This document shows, in pieces, positions 8,632 to 16,509 of a DNA stretch of 64,000 bases. Both the position numbers and the translations under genes were made by a program. The number at the start of each line of letters is the position of its first letter. Within the stretch, counting starts at the first letter, position 1. Below the pieces are notes generated by a model, which was given only the letters and a program-made list of their open reading frames with translations, was not told the DNA's origin and did not search any database. Source of the DNA: an uncultured Bacteroidales bacterium (lineage in GTDB: Bacteria; Bacteroidota; Bacteroidia; Bacteroidales; Paludibacteraceae); NCBI GenBank assembly GCA_900319005.1, contig ONMV01000002.1:1-64000 (forward strand). The letters are read 5' to 3'.

Positions 8632-9108
8632 TTAAAGCTGTTTTAACATTCCTTGACAACCTTGCAGAATGTCGTTGTACGCCTTCGCAAAATCGCCAGT
8701 GTACCAAGGATCGGAGATATTTACCATTTGGTCATTTACCATTTGGTCATTTATTGGGGCATTTACCCATTGTTTCAGGAGGGTGACTTTGTGAGCAGTG
8801 TCCTCACCGATGATGTAGTTCATCCAACGGAGATTGCTCTGATCCATGCAGACGATATAGTCGTAATAGGCGTAGTCAGCACGCGTCATCTGTCGCGCTG
8901 CGCGACGGGTGAACGGCACACCTTTGGTCACCAGCATCCGCTTAGCCGGAGGATAGATGTCGTTGCCGATCTCTTCGGTGGACACTGCCGCGGAAGCAAT
9001 CTCAAACTCATCTGCTCGTCCAGCTTGTTCCACCAACTGTTTCATGATAAACTCCGCCATCGGTGACCGGCATATATTCCCGTGACAGATAAAAAGAATC
9101 TTTGTCAT
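8632..9108 (-). CDS. Low-molecular-weight protein tyrosine phosphatase
   Basis: A 158-residue phosphatase. The P-loop C-x5-R-S is CHGNICRS at residues 8-15, and the catalytic acid lies in DPWYTGDF near residue 132. Just before that loop the protein carries the duplicated peptide NDQMVNDQMVN, encoded by the repeated word CCATTTGGTCATTTA at 8721-8760, which is not a family feature. Substrates may be tyrosine kinases of capsule synthesis or other phosphoproteins. Its ATG overlaps the stop of the HAD-HD gene by 4 bp. Confidence 0.92.
   Translation of the reverse strand: MTKILFICHGNICRSPMAEFIMKQLVEQAGRADEFEIASAAVSTEEIGNDIYPPAKRMLVTKGVPFTRRAARQMTRADYAYYDYIVCMDQSNLRWMNYIIGEDTAHKVTLLKQWVNAPINDQMVNDQMVNISDPWYTGDFAKAYNDILQGCQGMLKQL
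8718..8772. repeat. ATTTACCATTTGGTC word repeat inside the phosphatase gene
   Basis: Two tandem 15-bp copies of CATTTACCATTTGGT followed by a partial third. The same words (AAATGGTAAATG) recur between genes at 24495-24540. In the phosphatase it adds about 12 residues in a loop before the catalytic Asp without breaking the frame. Confidence 0.7.
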
Positions 9109-10373
9109 AGTGTTTTTGTTTTCTCAAACCACTCCAGGCATAGAGTGCGGAGGCGGGGTTCGTCGTGAATGAGGGAGCGAAGGGCGGCGAGGCCTTGGAC
9201 GTTGCGTTCGGAATTGAGCCAAAGTTTCATGTAACCGCCTTCCGCGTATTTCTCGTGAAGATGATTGAGGGACCGTTGGTAGAGGGTCTCAAAATCGGCA
9301 TCTGGGAAAAGCTTACGGCTGTACGCCATGGTGCGATGGATGACAGTAAGCGGATCAATCTGCCGATCAGCTTCAGCGACGATGGCTCCGTAAATCGTGC
9401 GGGGCGGATTCTTGCCGCTGGCACGATGATCCTCCACCGCATCGCGCATCGTGAGAAGTTGTTCGGGCGTGAAGTATTGACGCAAATTCTCGTCCGCCAT
9501 CAGAATTTCGCCGGAATGAATATGATGCTTCTCCCTGTCGAATCGTAAGCCCAAATCATGGTACGCGGCAATGACGTACGCCATGGTCTCGTCGGCATGG
9601 TTGGTACGCGCCAGTTTGAGACTCTCGCAGATGACCGTCTCGGCATGATCACGCCGATGTCCGCCATCAAAGGCATCGTATTGCGGCAGGATCGATTGCT
9701 GAATATACACGTCCAAGGCGAGTTCTGCGGGATGGTCGATGATGCGAGAGACACCGGCTTCTACCAGTTTCTCACGCGGAACAAAGCCCCATGAACATGC
9801 CACAAACGGCACGTTGGCATTCTTTGCCGTTTCAAAATCCACCAGACTGTCGCCGATATAAAGTACAAAGGAACGATGTACGATGTACGATTTATTCTCG
9901 ATTGGTTCACGGTGTAAATGAGCCAAGATATCATATACTATCTGCGGATTGGGTTTGCGTTCGATGCCTTCTCGTTCACCGAGGATGACATCAAAGATTC
10001 CGGGAAAGAAATGATTAACGATCTTCTCCGTTGCGGCTTGGTACTTGTTGCTCGCTACAGCAAGATGATGTCCCTGCTTCTTGAGTGTATTCAATAGATC
10101 GGGAATGCCGTCATACGGACGCGTGTAATCGCAATTATGCGCATCGTAATACGGCACAAAATGTGCTCGAACGCGCAGGATGTTCTCCTCCGTGCGCTCC
10201 GCTTCAGGCAAGGCACGACGGATGAGATTATTGATACCGTTCCCCACCATGCGAGGGTATTCCTCAATGCGGTGTGTCGGGTAACCCGTCCGCTCCAACG
10301 CATAATTGCACGCATAGCCTAAATCATCAATCGTGTTGAGCAACGTACCATCCAAATCAAAAATTATCGTCAT
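9105..10373 (-). CDS. HAD phosphatase fused to HD-domain hydrolase
   Basis: A 422-residue fusion. Residues 1-215 are a phosphoglycolate-phosphatase-like HAD domain with DLDGT (6-10), the Thr/Ser and Lys motifs (AVASNKY, ERKPNPQ) and IGDSLVDFETAKNA. Residues 225-422 are an HD domain (HRRDHAETVICESL, AAYHDLGLR, then EDHRASG). Roles are probably dephosphorylation of a small phosphometabolite and hydrolysis of a phosphate ester; the combination is not one I can name. ATG 10373 is preferred because the -7 box is at 10393-10401; ATG 10385 would be leaderless. A repeat-derived stretch (SYIVHRSF) lies just before IGDS. It is the first gene of the five-gene operon. Confidence 0.85.
   Translation of the reverse strand: MTIIFDLDGTLLNTIDDLGYACNYALERTGYPTHRIEEYPRMVGNGINNLIRRALPEAERTEENILRVRAHFVPYYDAHNCDYTRPYDGIPDLLNTLKKQGHHLAVASNKYQAATEKIVNHFFPGIFDVILGEREGIERKPNPQIVYDILAHLHREPIENKSYIVHRSFVLYIGDSLVDFETAKNANVPFVACSWGFVPREKLVEAGVSRIIDHPAELALDVYIQQSILPQYDAFDGGHRRDHAETVICESLKLARTNHADETMAYVIAAYHDLGLRFDREKHHIHSGEILMADENLRQYFTPEQLLTMRDAVEDHRASGKNPPRTIYGAIVAEADRQIDPLTVIHRTMAYSRKLFPDADFETLYQRSLNHLHEKYAEGGYMKLWLNSERNVQGLAALRSLIHDEPRLRTLCLEWFEKTKTL
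9861..9897 (-). repeat. Coding-sequence repeat shared with yggS-HAD
   Basis: On the minus strand this reads AATAAATCGTACATCGTACA and continues with TCGTTCCTTTGTAC. A near-identical copy lies at 27204-27242 in another gene and is read there in a different frame. It sits between the HAD lysine motif and the IGDS motif. Confidence 0.8.
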
Positions 10374-10392
10374 TACTGAATTCATTTTTGGC

Positions 10393-10427
10393 GCAAAATT
10401 ACGAAAAAAAAACGAATTGTGCAAATA
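10393..10427 (-). promoter_or_regulatory. Promoter of the HAD-HD operon
   Basis: Minus strand: TTTGC at 10425-10421 (-33) and TAATTTTGC at 10401-10393 (-7). It drives the five genes down to 5702. Confidence 0.65.
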
Positions 10428-10431
10428 AATC

Positions 10432-10463
10432 TTGCATATATGATTTTTTTTTTGTACCTTTGC
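10432..10463 (+). promoter_or_regulatory. Promoter of the 10512 gene and barrel genes
   Basis: TTGCATATATG at 10432-10442 (-33) and TACCTTTGC at 10455-10463 (-7), divergent from the HAD-HD promoter. Confidence 0.7.
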
Positions 10464-10511
10464 AGCGAATTTTGAAAATAAATAGTATTAATCATAAAAA
10501 CACACAGAATT

Positions 10512-10751
10512 ATGCGTACAACATTCAATCGCCTTCGTGCAGTAAAAGACAGTCTTCCTCATGGCAGCATGGATTCTATTGCTACCGAGTTGGGAATCAC
10601 AGGAGAAGAAGTCCGTGCTTATTTTAACGGAGAAGGAAATGCCGATTATCACATGGAGGCTGGTCCTGAGGGAGGTATTGTGGAATTCAGCAACACCCGT
10701 ATTCTGGAGGCAGCACTGCGTCGTGCATGGGAAGCTCAGAATGCACTTTGA
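10512..10751 (+). CDS. Small conserved helix-turn-helix-like protein
   Basis: A 79-residue cytoplasmic protein. The middle (GSMDSIATELGITGEEVRAYFNG, about residues 18-41) looks like a helix-turn-helix, and the acidic C-terminal half has no known motif. I know no function for it. It has its own strong promoter and a clear ATG. Its TGA overlaps the ATG of the next gene (TGATG), suggesting translational coupling to the first outer-membrane barrel gene. Confidence 0.75.
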   Translation: MRTTFNRLRAVKDSLPHGSMDSIATELGITGEEVRAYFNGEGNADYHMEAGPEGGIVEFSNTRILEAALRRAWEAQNAL

Positions 10752-11671
10752 TGACAGTGAAAAAGTATCATTTATCGGTTATTAAAAGGATGGTGACTCT
10801 AATGCTATGCATTGGAGCACTACCTTTTATAAATAACGCGGGCGCGTACGCGAGAGAAGAAGCCGAAGAGAAAGTTGCAATTCAGGACTCCTCCAACGTG
10901 ACAGTAACGGAGAAGAAACAGAGCAAGTGGCTTGATGATTACAGTCAGCCAGTAGGCTTGACTTACGGTGTAAAAGCGAATGTAAATGCCGCGTATCTAT
11001 GGCGCGGTTTGTATGCAGGTGGTCCGAACATTCAGGCGAGTGCGAACATCGGTTACGGCGGCGCATATTTAGATGTTTGGTGTAATCTGGGAGCAGAAGG
11101 ATGGATATTCAAACGTTTCCAGCCGGAGGTAGATATCACTTTAGGTTTCAAACGTTGGGGTCTGAATGCGTACATCTTATTCATCCATAATTTCAATAGC
11201 GGATTCTTCGATTTCAATAATTACCACGACCACGGTAATCGCTTGGAGTTAGACGTGCGCTATACAGTAAGCAGTAAGATTCCTTTGAGTTTCCTCTGGG
11301 CTACTCGCTTGTCCGCCGCAGATGGTTATCTGAATGAAGCAGGAGAGTTGATGCGCGCTTGGTCATCTTACGCAGAGCTCAGTTACACACAGAAGTTGCC
11401 TCATGGTTTGAGCCTGTACGGCGCAATAGGCATTTCGCCTTGGCGTAGCGTATATTCGAATTACGAGCAGAGGTTCAGCGTAGCGAATGTGGACATTCAG
11501 TTGCGTAAAGATTGGGACATCAGTACGCATTGCGGAATGATGCTGAAGAGTCAGATATCCATCAATCCTTCTGCCATCGCGGCAGACCGCACAAGTGCAT
11601 TTTGGCACCCTGGATCCCCAGAAAGACAAAGCGTCAATCTCAACGTCTCATATGGGATTTATTTGAAATAA
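10751..11671 (+). CDS. Outer-membrane beta-barrel protein, paralogue 1
   Basis: A 306-residue secreted protein with a signal peptide (hydrophobic LMLCIGALPFINNAGAYA, cleavage after AYA). The mature part alternates hydrophobic and polar residues in beta hairpins and contains AAYLWRGLYAGG near the N-terminus and IGISPWRSVYSNY near residue 230. Both motifs recur in the next gene, so the two are tandem paralogues. Function unknown; a porin-like barrel is the most likely fold. The ATG at 10751 overlaps the preceding stop codon. Confidence 0.78.
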   Translation: MTVKKYHLSVIKRMVTLMLCIGALPFINNAGAYAREEAEEKVAIQDSSNVTVTEKKQSKWLDDYSQPVGLTYGVKANVNAAYLWRGLYAGGPNIQASANIGYGGAYLDVWCNLGAEGWIFKRFQPEVDITLGFKRWGLNAYILFIHNFNSGFFDFNNYHDHGNRLELDVRYTVSSKIPLSFLWATRLSAADGYLNEAGELMRAWSSYAELSYTQKLPHGLSLYGAIGISPWRSVYSNYEQRFSVANVDIQLRKDWDISTHCGMMLKSQISINPSAIAADRTSAFWHPGSPERQSVNLNVSYGIYLK

Positions 11672-11691
11672 TTGGTAATTAGTATTAGGAT

Positions 11692-12576
11692 ATGAAAAAG
11701 ATTTTCTCTATTTTGGCTGCCACGATGATGGCAGTGACTGTAATGGCTCAGGAAGAGGAGGCAAGCAAGCCTGTTTCCTTCGCTTATGAGGCGGGAGCCG
11801 AAATCGTTAGCGCCTATATTTGGCGTGGTCAATACAATGGTAGTTTGAGTTTTCAGCCGACGGCAAGCATCGGTTTTGATGCTTTGGACGAGGCGATCCA
11901 GTTCCGCGCAGGAGTTTGGGCGAGTCTGGGTGCCAGCGACTGGATGTTCAAACAGAATAAGAACGACGGACGCGGTTACACGAAGTTCATGCCGGAGTTG
12001 GATGTGATTGCTTCTTTCTCCGCTTACGGAGCAAGCGTAGGTATGAACCATTACTACTATTGCGATGGTACCAGTTTCTTCAACTGGAAAAGCGTAGATG
12101 ACATCTATAATTTCGGTAGCACCAGCACAACGGAAGTTTGGGTAGGCTATAATTTTGAGCATTTCTTCGGTCAGAACGCCTACATCAACTGGTACACCAT
12201 GGTAGCCGGTAATGACTTGGTTTATGGCGAAGACGAGGAGACCGGAGATGAGACTTATCGCCGTGCGTGGAGTTCATACCTCGAGTTAGGCTACAGCTAC
12301 ACCTGGGACAATCTCGGTTTGACGCTTGGCGGTGAGTTGGGTATGTCTCCTTGGAGAAGCGATCTATATGGTAACTCTTCGTTCGCCGTTACGAACATCA
12401 GCATCAAGTTAAACAAAGAATGGGAAGTGGGTCCGTGCACGATCGACTTGTTCGCACAGGGATCGCTTAACCCGGACGGTGTGAATACGAAGAACGCGTA
12501 TATTGCCGGAGCCGGAGATGACAAACTATATAATCAGAAGCTGAATGCCGTTATCGGTTGCGGATTCTGGTTCTAA
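11692..12576 (+). CDS. Outer-membrane beta-barrel protein, paralogue 2
   Basis: A 294-residue protein with signal peptide MKKIFSILAATMMAVTVMA and mature barrel sequence. Shared signatures with the upstream paralogue are SAYIWRGQYNG and ELGMSPWRSDLYGNSSFAV. The spacing after paralogue 1 is 20 bp, so they are probably one operon. The last residue is an aromatic Phe (GCGFWF), as expected for recognition by the Bam machinery. The transported substrate, if any, is unknown. Confidence 0.8.
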   Translation: MKKIFSILAATMMAVTVMAQEEEASKPVSFAYEAGAEIVSAYIWRGQYNGSLSFQPTASIGFDALDEAIQFRAGVWASLGASDWMFKQNKNDGRGYTKFMPELDVIASFSAYGASVGMNHYYYCDGTSFFNWKSVDDIYNFGSTSTTEVWVGYNFEHFFGQNAYINWYTMVAGNDLVYGEDEETGDETYRRAWSSYLELGYSYTWDNLGLTLGGELGMSPWRSDLYGNSSFAVTNISIKLNKEWEVGPCTIDLFAQGSLNPDGVNTKNAYIAGAGDDKLYNQKLNAVIGCGFWF

Positions 12577-12601
12577 CATTTTCGGGGACCTATAAGCGCC
12601 T

Positions 12602-13615
12602 GTGAATAAGCAAAAGACCATCGGAGCACTGATCGGGATTGCCGTCTGTGCCATGTTGATTTGGGGTTGGGACGACGACCCCAAATCGTCGTATTATCGC
12701 AATGAAGGAAAAGTATTCGGGACGTATTACAACATCCGTTATGAGGCTACCGAAGACTTGGAAGAGGCTATCCAAACGGCTTTTGAAGCATTCGACAACA
12801 GCCTGAGTCTGTTTAATCCCCACTCTATCCTGAGCGCCATCAACGATAATCGCGACACGGTGACGAATGATGCTTTCGAGCAGATGTGGTCCGAAGCGGA
12901 ACGCGTTTATGCCCTATCGGACGGTGCATTTGATATCACCGTGGCTCCGCTGGTGAACTACTGGGGATTTGGAAGAAAGAAGCCTACCCCCTCCCTAAAG
13001 GGAAGGGAGATTGACTCGCTACGCGCGTTTATCGGTTTTGAGAAAGTACAACTAATTGACCATAAGGTCATTAAGTCCGATCCGCGCGTGCAGATAGACG
13101 GCGGCGCCGTAGCGAAAGGTCAAGCCTGCGACATGATTGCTGAAGTACTGAAGGAGCATGGCGCGGAGAACTATCTGGTGGACATAGGCGGCGAAGTGGT
13201 GGCGCATGGCGTGAACGACAAAGGACAGGCGTGGCATATAGGCATCACGAAGCCGAACATCAATAACGAAGGTGCGCAAGAGGAGTTGCAGGAGATATTG
13301 GCGGTGAGCGATGTCTGCATGGCTACCAGCGGTAATTACCGCAATTATTATTACGCAGACGGAGAGCGCCGCAGTCACACAATCGACCCTCGCAGCGGTT
13401 ATCCCGTGCAGCACTCGCTGCTGAGCGCTACGGTCGTCAGTTCATCTTGTATGCGAGCCGATGCATTAGCTACCGCTTGTATGGTACTTGGCGCTGAAGA
13501 GGGATTAGCCATGATTGTTCGCGCAAAAGATGCCGCTTGTTACTTCATCGTGGCGCAAAATGACAGTTTGATGGTCATTCAGTCCCCAAATTGGGAAGAA
13601 TTTATTAAAAAATAA
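12602..13615 (+). CDS. apbE: FAD:protein FMN transferase ApbE
   Basis: A 337-residue flavin transferase that attaches FMN to Thr/Ser of target proteins such as RNF/NQR subunits. An N-terminal membrane anchor (IGALIGIAVCAMLIWGW) lacks a lipobox. Family motifs are DGGAVAKGQACD near residue 160, DIGGEV near 195, HTIDPRSGYP near 260 and the C-terminal LATACMVLGAEEG. The start is GTG at 12602. The insert KPTPSLKGRE near residue 127 is encoded by a palindromic repeat (12983-13009) also found in two other genes here. The gene follows the two barrel genes closely and may share their transcript. Confidence 0.9.
   Translation: MNKQKTIGALIGIAVCAMLIWGWDDDPKSSYYRNEGKVFGTYYNIRYEATEDLEEAIQTAFEAFDNSLSLFNPHSILSAINDNRDTVTNDAFEQMWSEAERVYALSDGAFDITVAPLVNYWGFGRKKPTPSLKGREIDSLRAFIGFEKVQLIDHKVIKSDPRVQIDGGAVAKGQACDMIAEVLKEHGAENYLVDIGGEVVAHGVNDKGQAWHIGITKPNINNEGAQEELQEILAVSDVCMATSGNYRNYYYADGERRSHTIDPRSGYPVQHSLLSATVVSSSCMRADALATACMVLGAEEGLAMIVRAKDAACYFIVAQNDSLMVIQSPNWEEFIKK
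12983..13009. repeat. CCCTCCC-type palindromic repeat inside apbE
   Basis: CCTACCCCCTCCCTAAAGGG then AAGGGAG. The centre CTCCCTaAAGGGAaG can form a hairpin. Related copies are at 31241-31276 (aroQ) and 49671-49702 (ABC ATPase). Confidence 0.8.
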
Positions 13616-13624
13616 AAAAAATCC

Positions 13625-13656
13625 TTGCATATTTGAATAATTTGTTGTAATTTTGC
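13625..13656 (+). promoter_or_regulatory. Promoter of bamD
   Basis: TTGCAT at 13625-13630 and TAATTTTGC at 13648-13656, 17 bases before the bamD ATG. Confidence 0.65.
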
Positions 13657-13673
13657 AGGCTTTTTGGATTTAA

Positions 13674-14477
13674 ATGGGTAAAAAGGGACTTTTCATATTG
13701 CTTATAGCGGTGCTCCTCACAAGTTGTGGCGAGTATCAGCGTTTATTGAAATCGCACGACCCTGAGGAGAAATATCAGGCGGCATTGATGTATTTCAATA
13801 ATAAGCAGTATATCCGCGCCCAGACGCTGCTCGACGATGTATCTTCATATTATCGCGGAACGGAGCGTTCAGAGGATGTGTTGGCTTATTTGGCGCGCAG
13901 TTATATGGGTCAGAAGAACTACACCTCTGCTACTGATTATTACGAAGCTTATACCAAGAATTACCCAAAAGGTAAATATGCGATTGAGGCGTATTTCCAA
14001 GTAGCCCATTGCTTGTATCTCGATTCCCCCGATGCCCGTTTGGACCAAGACATAACGGAAAAAGCGATTGATGCTTACACCGTTTTTGTAGAACTATACC
14101 CAGAGAGTCCTTACGCAGAACAGGCGTACAAAGAGATGAGCGAGATGTACGACAAGCTCGCTTACAAAGAACTGCTGAATGCAAAGTTATACTATAATCT
14201 CGGATCCTACTTGGGTAATAACTACCTCAGTTGCGAGATTGTTTGCAAGAATGCGCTCAAGAATTTTCCCAGCAACAAATATCAGGAGGATTTCAGTTGG
14301 CTCATCCTGCAATCCAAATATCAAGAGATGGTCAACTCTTTTGAAGAAAAACTTCCTGAACGTGCCCGCGATGCACAAGACGAATACTATAATTTCGTAA
14401 CCGAGTTTCCTAACTCCAAGCATCGCAAAGAGGCAGACAAAATGCAAGATAAAATACGTAAAACAATTAGAGAATAA
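13674..14477 (+). CDS. bamD: Outer membrane assembly lipoprotein BamD
   Basis: A 267-residue lipoprotein with lipobox LLTSC (Cys18) and a mature part of tetratricopeptide-like helices (YQAALMYFNNKQYIRAQTLLDDV, AIEAYFQVAHCLY, SPYAEQAYKEM). BamD is the essential lipoprotein partner of BamA in insertion of outer-membrane barrels. The gene has its own promoter and is followed after 4 bp by rpoZ, then coaBC, an order common in Bacteroidales. Confidence 0.93.
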   Translation: MGKKGLFILLIAVLLTSCGEYQRLLKSHDPEEKYQAALMYFNNKQYIRAQTLLDDVSSYYRGTERSEDVLAYLARSYMGQKNYTSATDYYEAYTKNYPKGKYAIEAYFQVAHCLYLDSPDARLDQDITEKAIDAYTVFVELYPESPYAEQAYKEMSEMYDKLAYKELLNAKLYYNLGSYLGNNYLSCEIVCKNALKNFPSNKYQEDFSWLILQSKYQEMVNSFEEKLPERARDAQDEYYNFVTEFPNSKHRKEADKMQDKIRKTIRE

Positions 14478-14481
14478 ACAT

Positions 14482-14814
14482 ATGGATTACAAGAATTCAA
14501 AAGCCCCCAAGAACACCATTACACGCGACATCAATCAGTTGACAGAAGGCGTAGGTAATGTGTATGAAACTGTAGCTATCATCGCTAAACGCGCTAACCA
14601 GATCAGCGTAGGCATCAAGAAAGAACTGGATGCCAAATTGCAGGATTTCTCTATTCCGCAAGACTCTTTGGATGAGACGTTTGAGAACAAAGAGCAGATT
14701 GAGATCAGCCGCCAGTACGAGCGTCTTCCCAAAGCTACTTTGATGGCTACTCAGGAGTTTATCGACGGAGAGCTCATTTATCGTACCGGAAACCGCGACG
14801 ACGCGTTAAAATAA
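14482..14814 (+). CDS. rpoZ: RNA polymerase omega-type subunit
   Basis: A 110-residue protein of the Rpb6/omega family as seen in Bacteroidota. Motifs are NVYETVAIIAKRANQIS near residue 28 and the C-terminal PKATLMATQEFIDGELIYR. It stabilises assembly of the RNA polymerase beta' subunit. It lies 4 bp after bamD. The interval to coaBC contains the repeated word CGTTAAAACGTTAAATCGTT. Confidence 0.9.
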   Translation: MDYKNSKAPKNTITRDINQLTEGVGNVYETVAIIAKRANQISVGIKKELDAKLQDFSIPQDSLDETFENKEQIEISRQYERLPKATLMATQEFIDGELIYRTGNRDDALK

Positions 14815-14857
14815 GCCGGTTAGCGACGTTAAAACGTTAAATCGTTAAAACGTTACC

Positions 14858-16072
14858 ATGTTAGAAGGCAAACGCATCATTGTTGGTATCAGCGGAGGCA
14901 TCGCAGCGTATAAGATTCCCGAACTGATCCGTTCCCTCGTCAAAGCGGGCGCGGAGGTGAGAGTAGCGACGACGCAGAACGCCCTGCAGTTTGTAACCGA
15001 GTTAACCCTGCAAACCGTTTCGGGCAGCAGGGTTTATTCGGATGTGTTTGCCGCCATAAATGAACATGCCACAGAGCATATCTCCCTGCCCGAATGGTGC
15101 GATGCGATGATTGTAGCTCCAACTACGGCGAACGTACTCGCCAAGACAGCCGCCGGTATAGCGGATGACGCCTTGACCACCACAATCAGTTCCTGCATCG
15201 CCCGCAAACCGGTTCTCTTCGCTCCTGCTATGAACGACAAGATGTGGGAGAACCCGGCTACGCAACAAGCTATCAATACCATCCGTACATGGCCAAACGT
15301 ACGTGTCATAGAACCGGACTGCGGTCCCTTAGCATGCGGGACAAGCGGAAAGGGACGCATGCCCGAAATAGAAGTATTGCAAGAAGCGCTCGAGTATGCA
15401 TTGACACCTCAGACAATGCGTAACCAACGCGTGCTCATCACTGCGGGGGGTACACAGGAGAAGATTGACCCCGTGCGATTCATCAGTAATTACTCAACAG
15501 GAAAGATGGGCGTAGCTTTGGCTCATGCCTGTGCCCGTAGAGGTGCGCAGGTGACGCTTGTTTGTGGAGCCGTTTGTGCTCCCGTGTATAATCCTTTCAG
15601 TACGATTCGAAGGATTGATGCGCTGTCCGCGCAAGCGATGTACGAAGTATGTTGCGCCGAGTGGCCAAAGAATAACTGCGCTATCCTCTGTGCTGCAGTC
15701 GCTGATTTCACTCCCACAGAGGTTGCTTCCCAGAAAATGAAAAAAGAGCAACTTCTCAGCTCTAACACGCTCACCCTTTCTCTCAAAGAGACGCCTGATA
15801 TAGCTCGCGCCTTAGGAGAGAGCAAAAAAGAAGGACAGATACTCGTCGGTTTTGCACTGGAGACAGAGCATGAAAAAGAGAATGCGCTCCACAAATTGGA
15901 ACGCAAACATCTCGATGCGATAGTGTTAAATTCACTCCGTGACAAGGGGGCTGGTTTCGGAACGGATACAAATATCGTTACAATCCTGCAATCCGATGGT
16001 TCAGTAACAGCCCTCCCTCTACAGACAAAAGCTGCTATTTCCGAAGAAATCCTAAAAGTCCTTTTTTCTTAG
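14858..16072 (+). CDS. coaBC: Bifunctional CoaBC (PPC synthetase/decarboxylase)
   Basis: A 404-residue enzyme of coenzyme A synthesis. Residues 1-180 are the flavin-dependent decarboxylase CoaC (GISGGIAAYK, the PxMNxxMW motif as APAMNDKMW near 123-131, and the catalytic Cys in GPLACGTSGKGRM). Residues 185-404 are the CTP-dependent synthetase CoaB (ITAGGTQEKIDPVRFISN, STGKMG, AAVADFTP). It converts 4'-phosphopantothenate to 4'-phosphopantetheine. The last 38 bp overlap the convergent DUF3276 gene. Confidence 0.95.
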   Translation: MLEGKRIIVGISGGIAAYKIPELIRSLVKAGAEVRVATTQNALQFVTELTLQTVSGSRVYSDVFAAINEHATEHISLPEWCDAMIVAPTTANVLAKTAAGIADDALTTTISSCIARKPVLFAPAMNDKMWENPATQQAINTIRTWPNVRVIEPDCGPLACGTSGKGRMPEIEVLQEALEYALTPQTMRNQRVLITAGGTQEKIDPVRFISNYSTGKMGVALAHACARRGAQVTLVCGAVCAPVYNPFSTIRRIDALSAQAMYEVCCAEWPKNNCAILCAAVADFTPTEVASQKMKKEQLLSSNTLTLSLKETPDIARALGESKKEGQILVGFALETEHEKENALHKLERKHLDAIVLNSLRDKGAGFGTDTNIVTILQSDGSVTALPLQTKAAISEEILKVLFS

Positions 16073-16394
16073 GTTCTTCTTGACTTTCAGCCGTTTCTTC
16101 AGGTTTCCACTCTTGTCGCTCTTCAATGTCGCCTAATTGGCTTTGTACATAAGCGATAACATCCTGCAGTCCTTCTGTAAAATGCGCAAAATCTTCCTTG
16201 TACAAGAAGACTTTATGCTTCTCAAACGACGGAGCTTCCTCCCCCTCCGCCTGACGGCGTTTGCTTTCCGTAATGCATAAATACAAATCTTCGTTACGCG
16301 CTTTGCGAACGTCTAAGTAGTAGATGCGTTTTCCTGCTTTGACGGAACGGCTATACACGATTTCTTGTTCGTGTCTTTCTTCGTTCTTCTCCAT
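16035..16394 (-). CDS. PUR-alpha-like DNA/RNA-binding protein (DUF3276)
   Basis: A 119-residue protein of the DUF3276 family, a Bacteroidota PUR-domain protein. The core runs from IVYSRSVKAGKRIYYLDVRK through EDLYLCITESKRR to HKVFLYKEDFAHFTEGL. The C-terminus is charged and ends in KKKGLLGFLRK. PUR domains bind single-stranded nucleic acid; the exact role here is unknown. It is read from a divergent promoter shared with nusB and runs into the coaBC 3' end. Confidence 0.88.
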   Translation of the reverse strand: MEKNEERHEQEIVYSRSVKAGKRIYYLDVRKARNEDLYLCITESKRRQAEGEEAPSFEKHKVFLYKEDFAHFTEGLQDVIAYVQSQLGDIEERQEWKPEETAESQEEPKKKGLLGFLRK

Positions 16395-16433
16395 TTTTTT
16401 TATATATTTTTTATTAATTTGAGGAAATTCGCG

Positions 16434-16483
16434 GCAAAATTACTAAAATTCTTGCACATATGCAAATTTTTTTGTAACTTTGC
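16434..16483. promoter_or_regulatory. Divergent promoters for DUF3276 and nusB
   Basis: The palindrome TTGCACATATGCAAA (16452-16466) serves as the -33 box in both directions. The minus -7 box is TAATTTTGC (16442-16434) and the plus -7 box is TAACTTTGC (16475-16483). Confidence 0.7.
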
Positions 16484-16509
16484 GCGATTTTTTTTACTGA
16501 TTGACTTCG

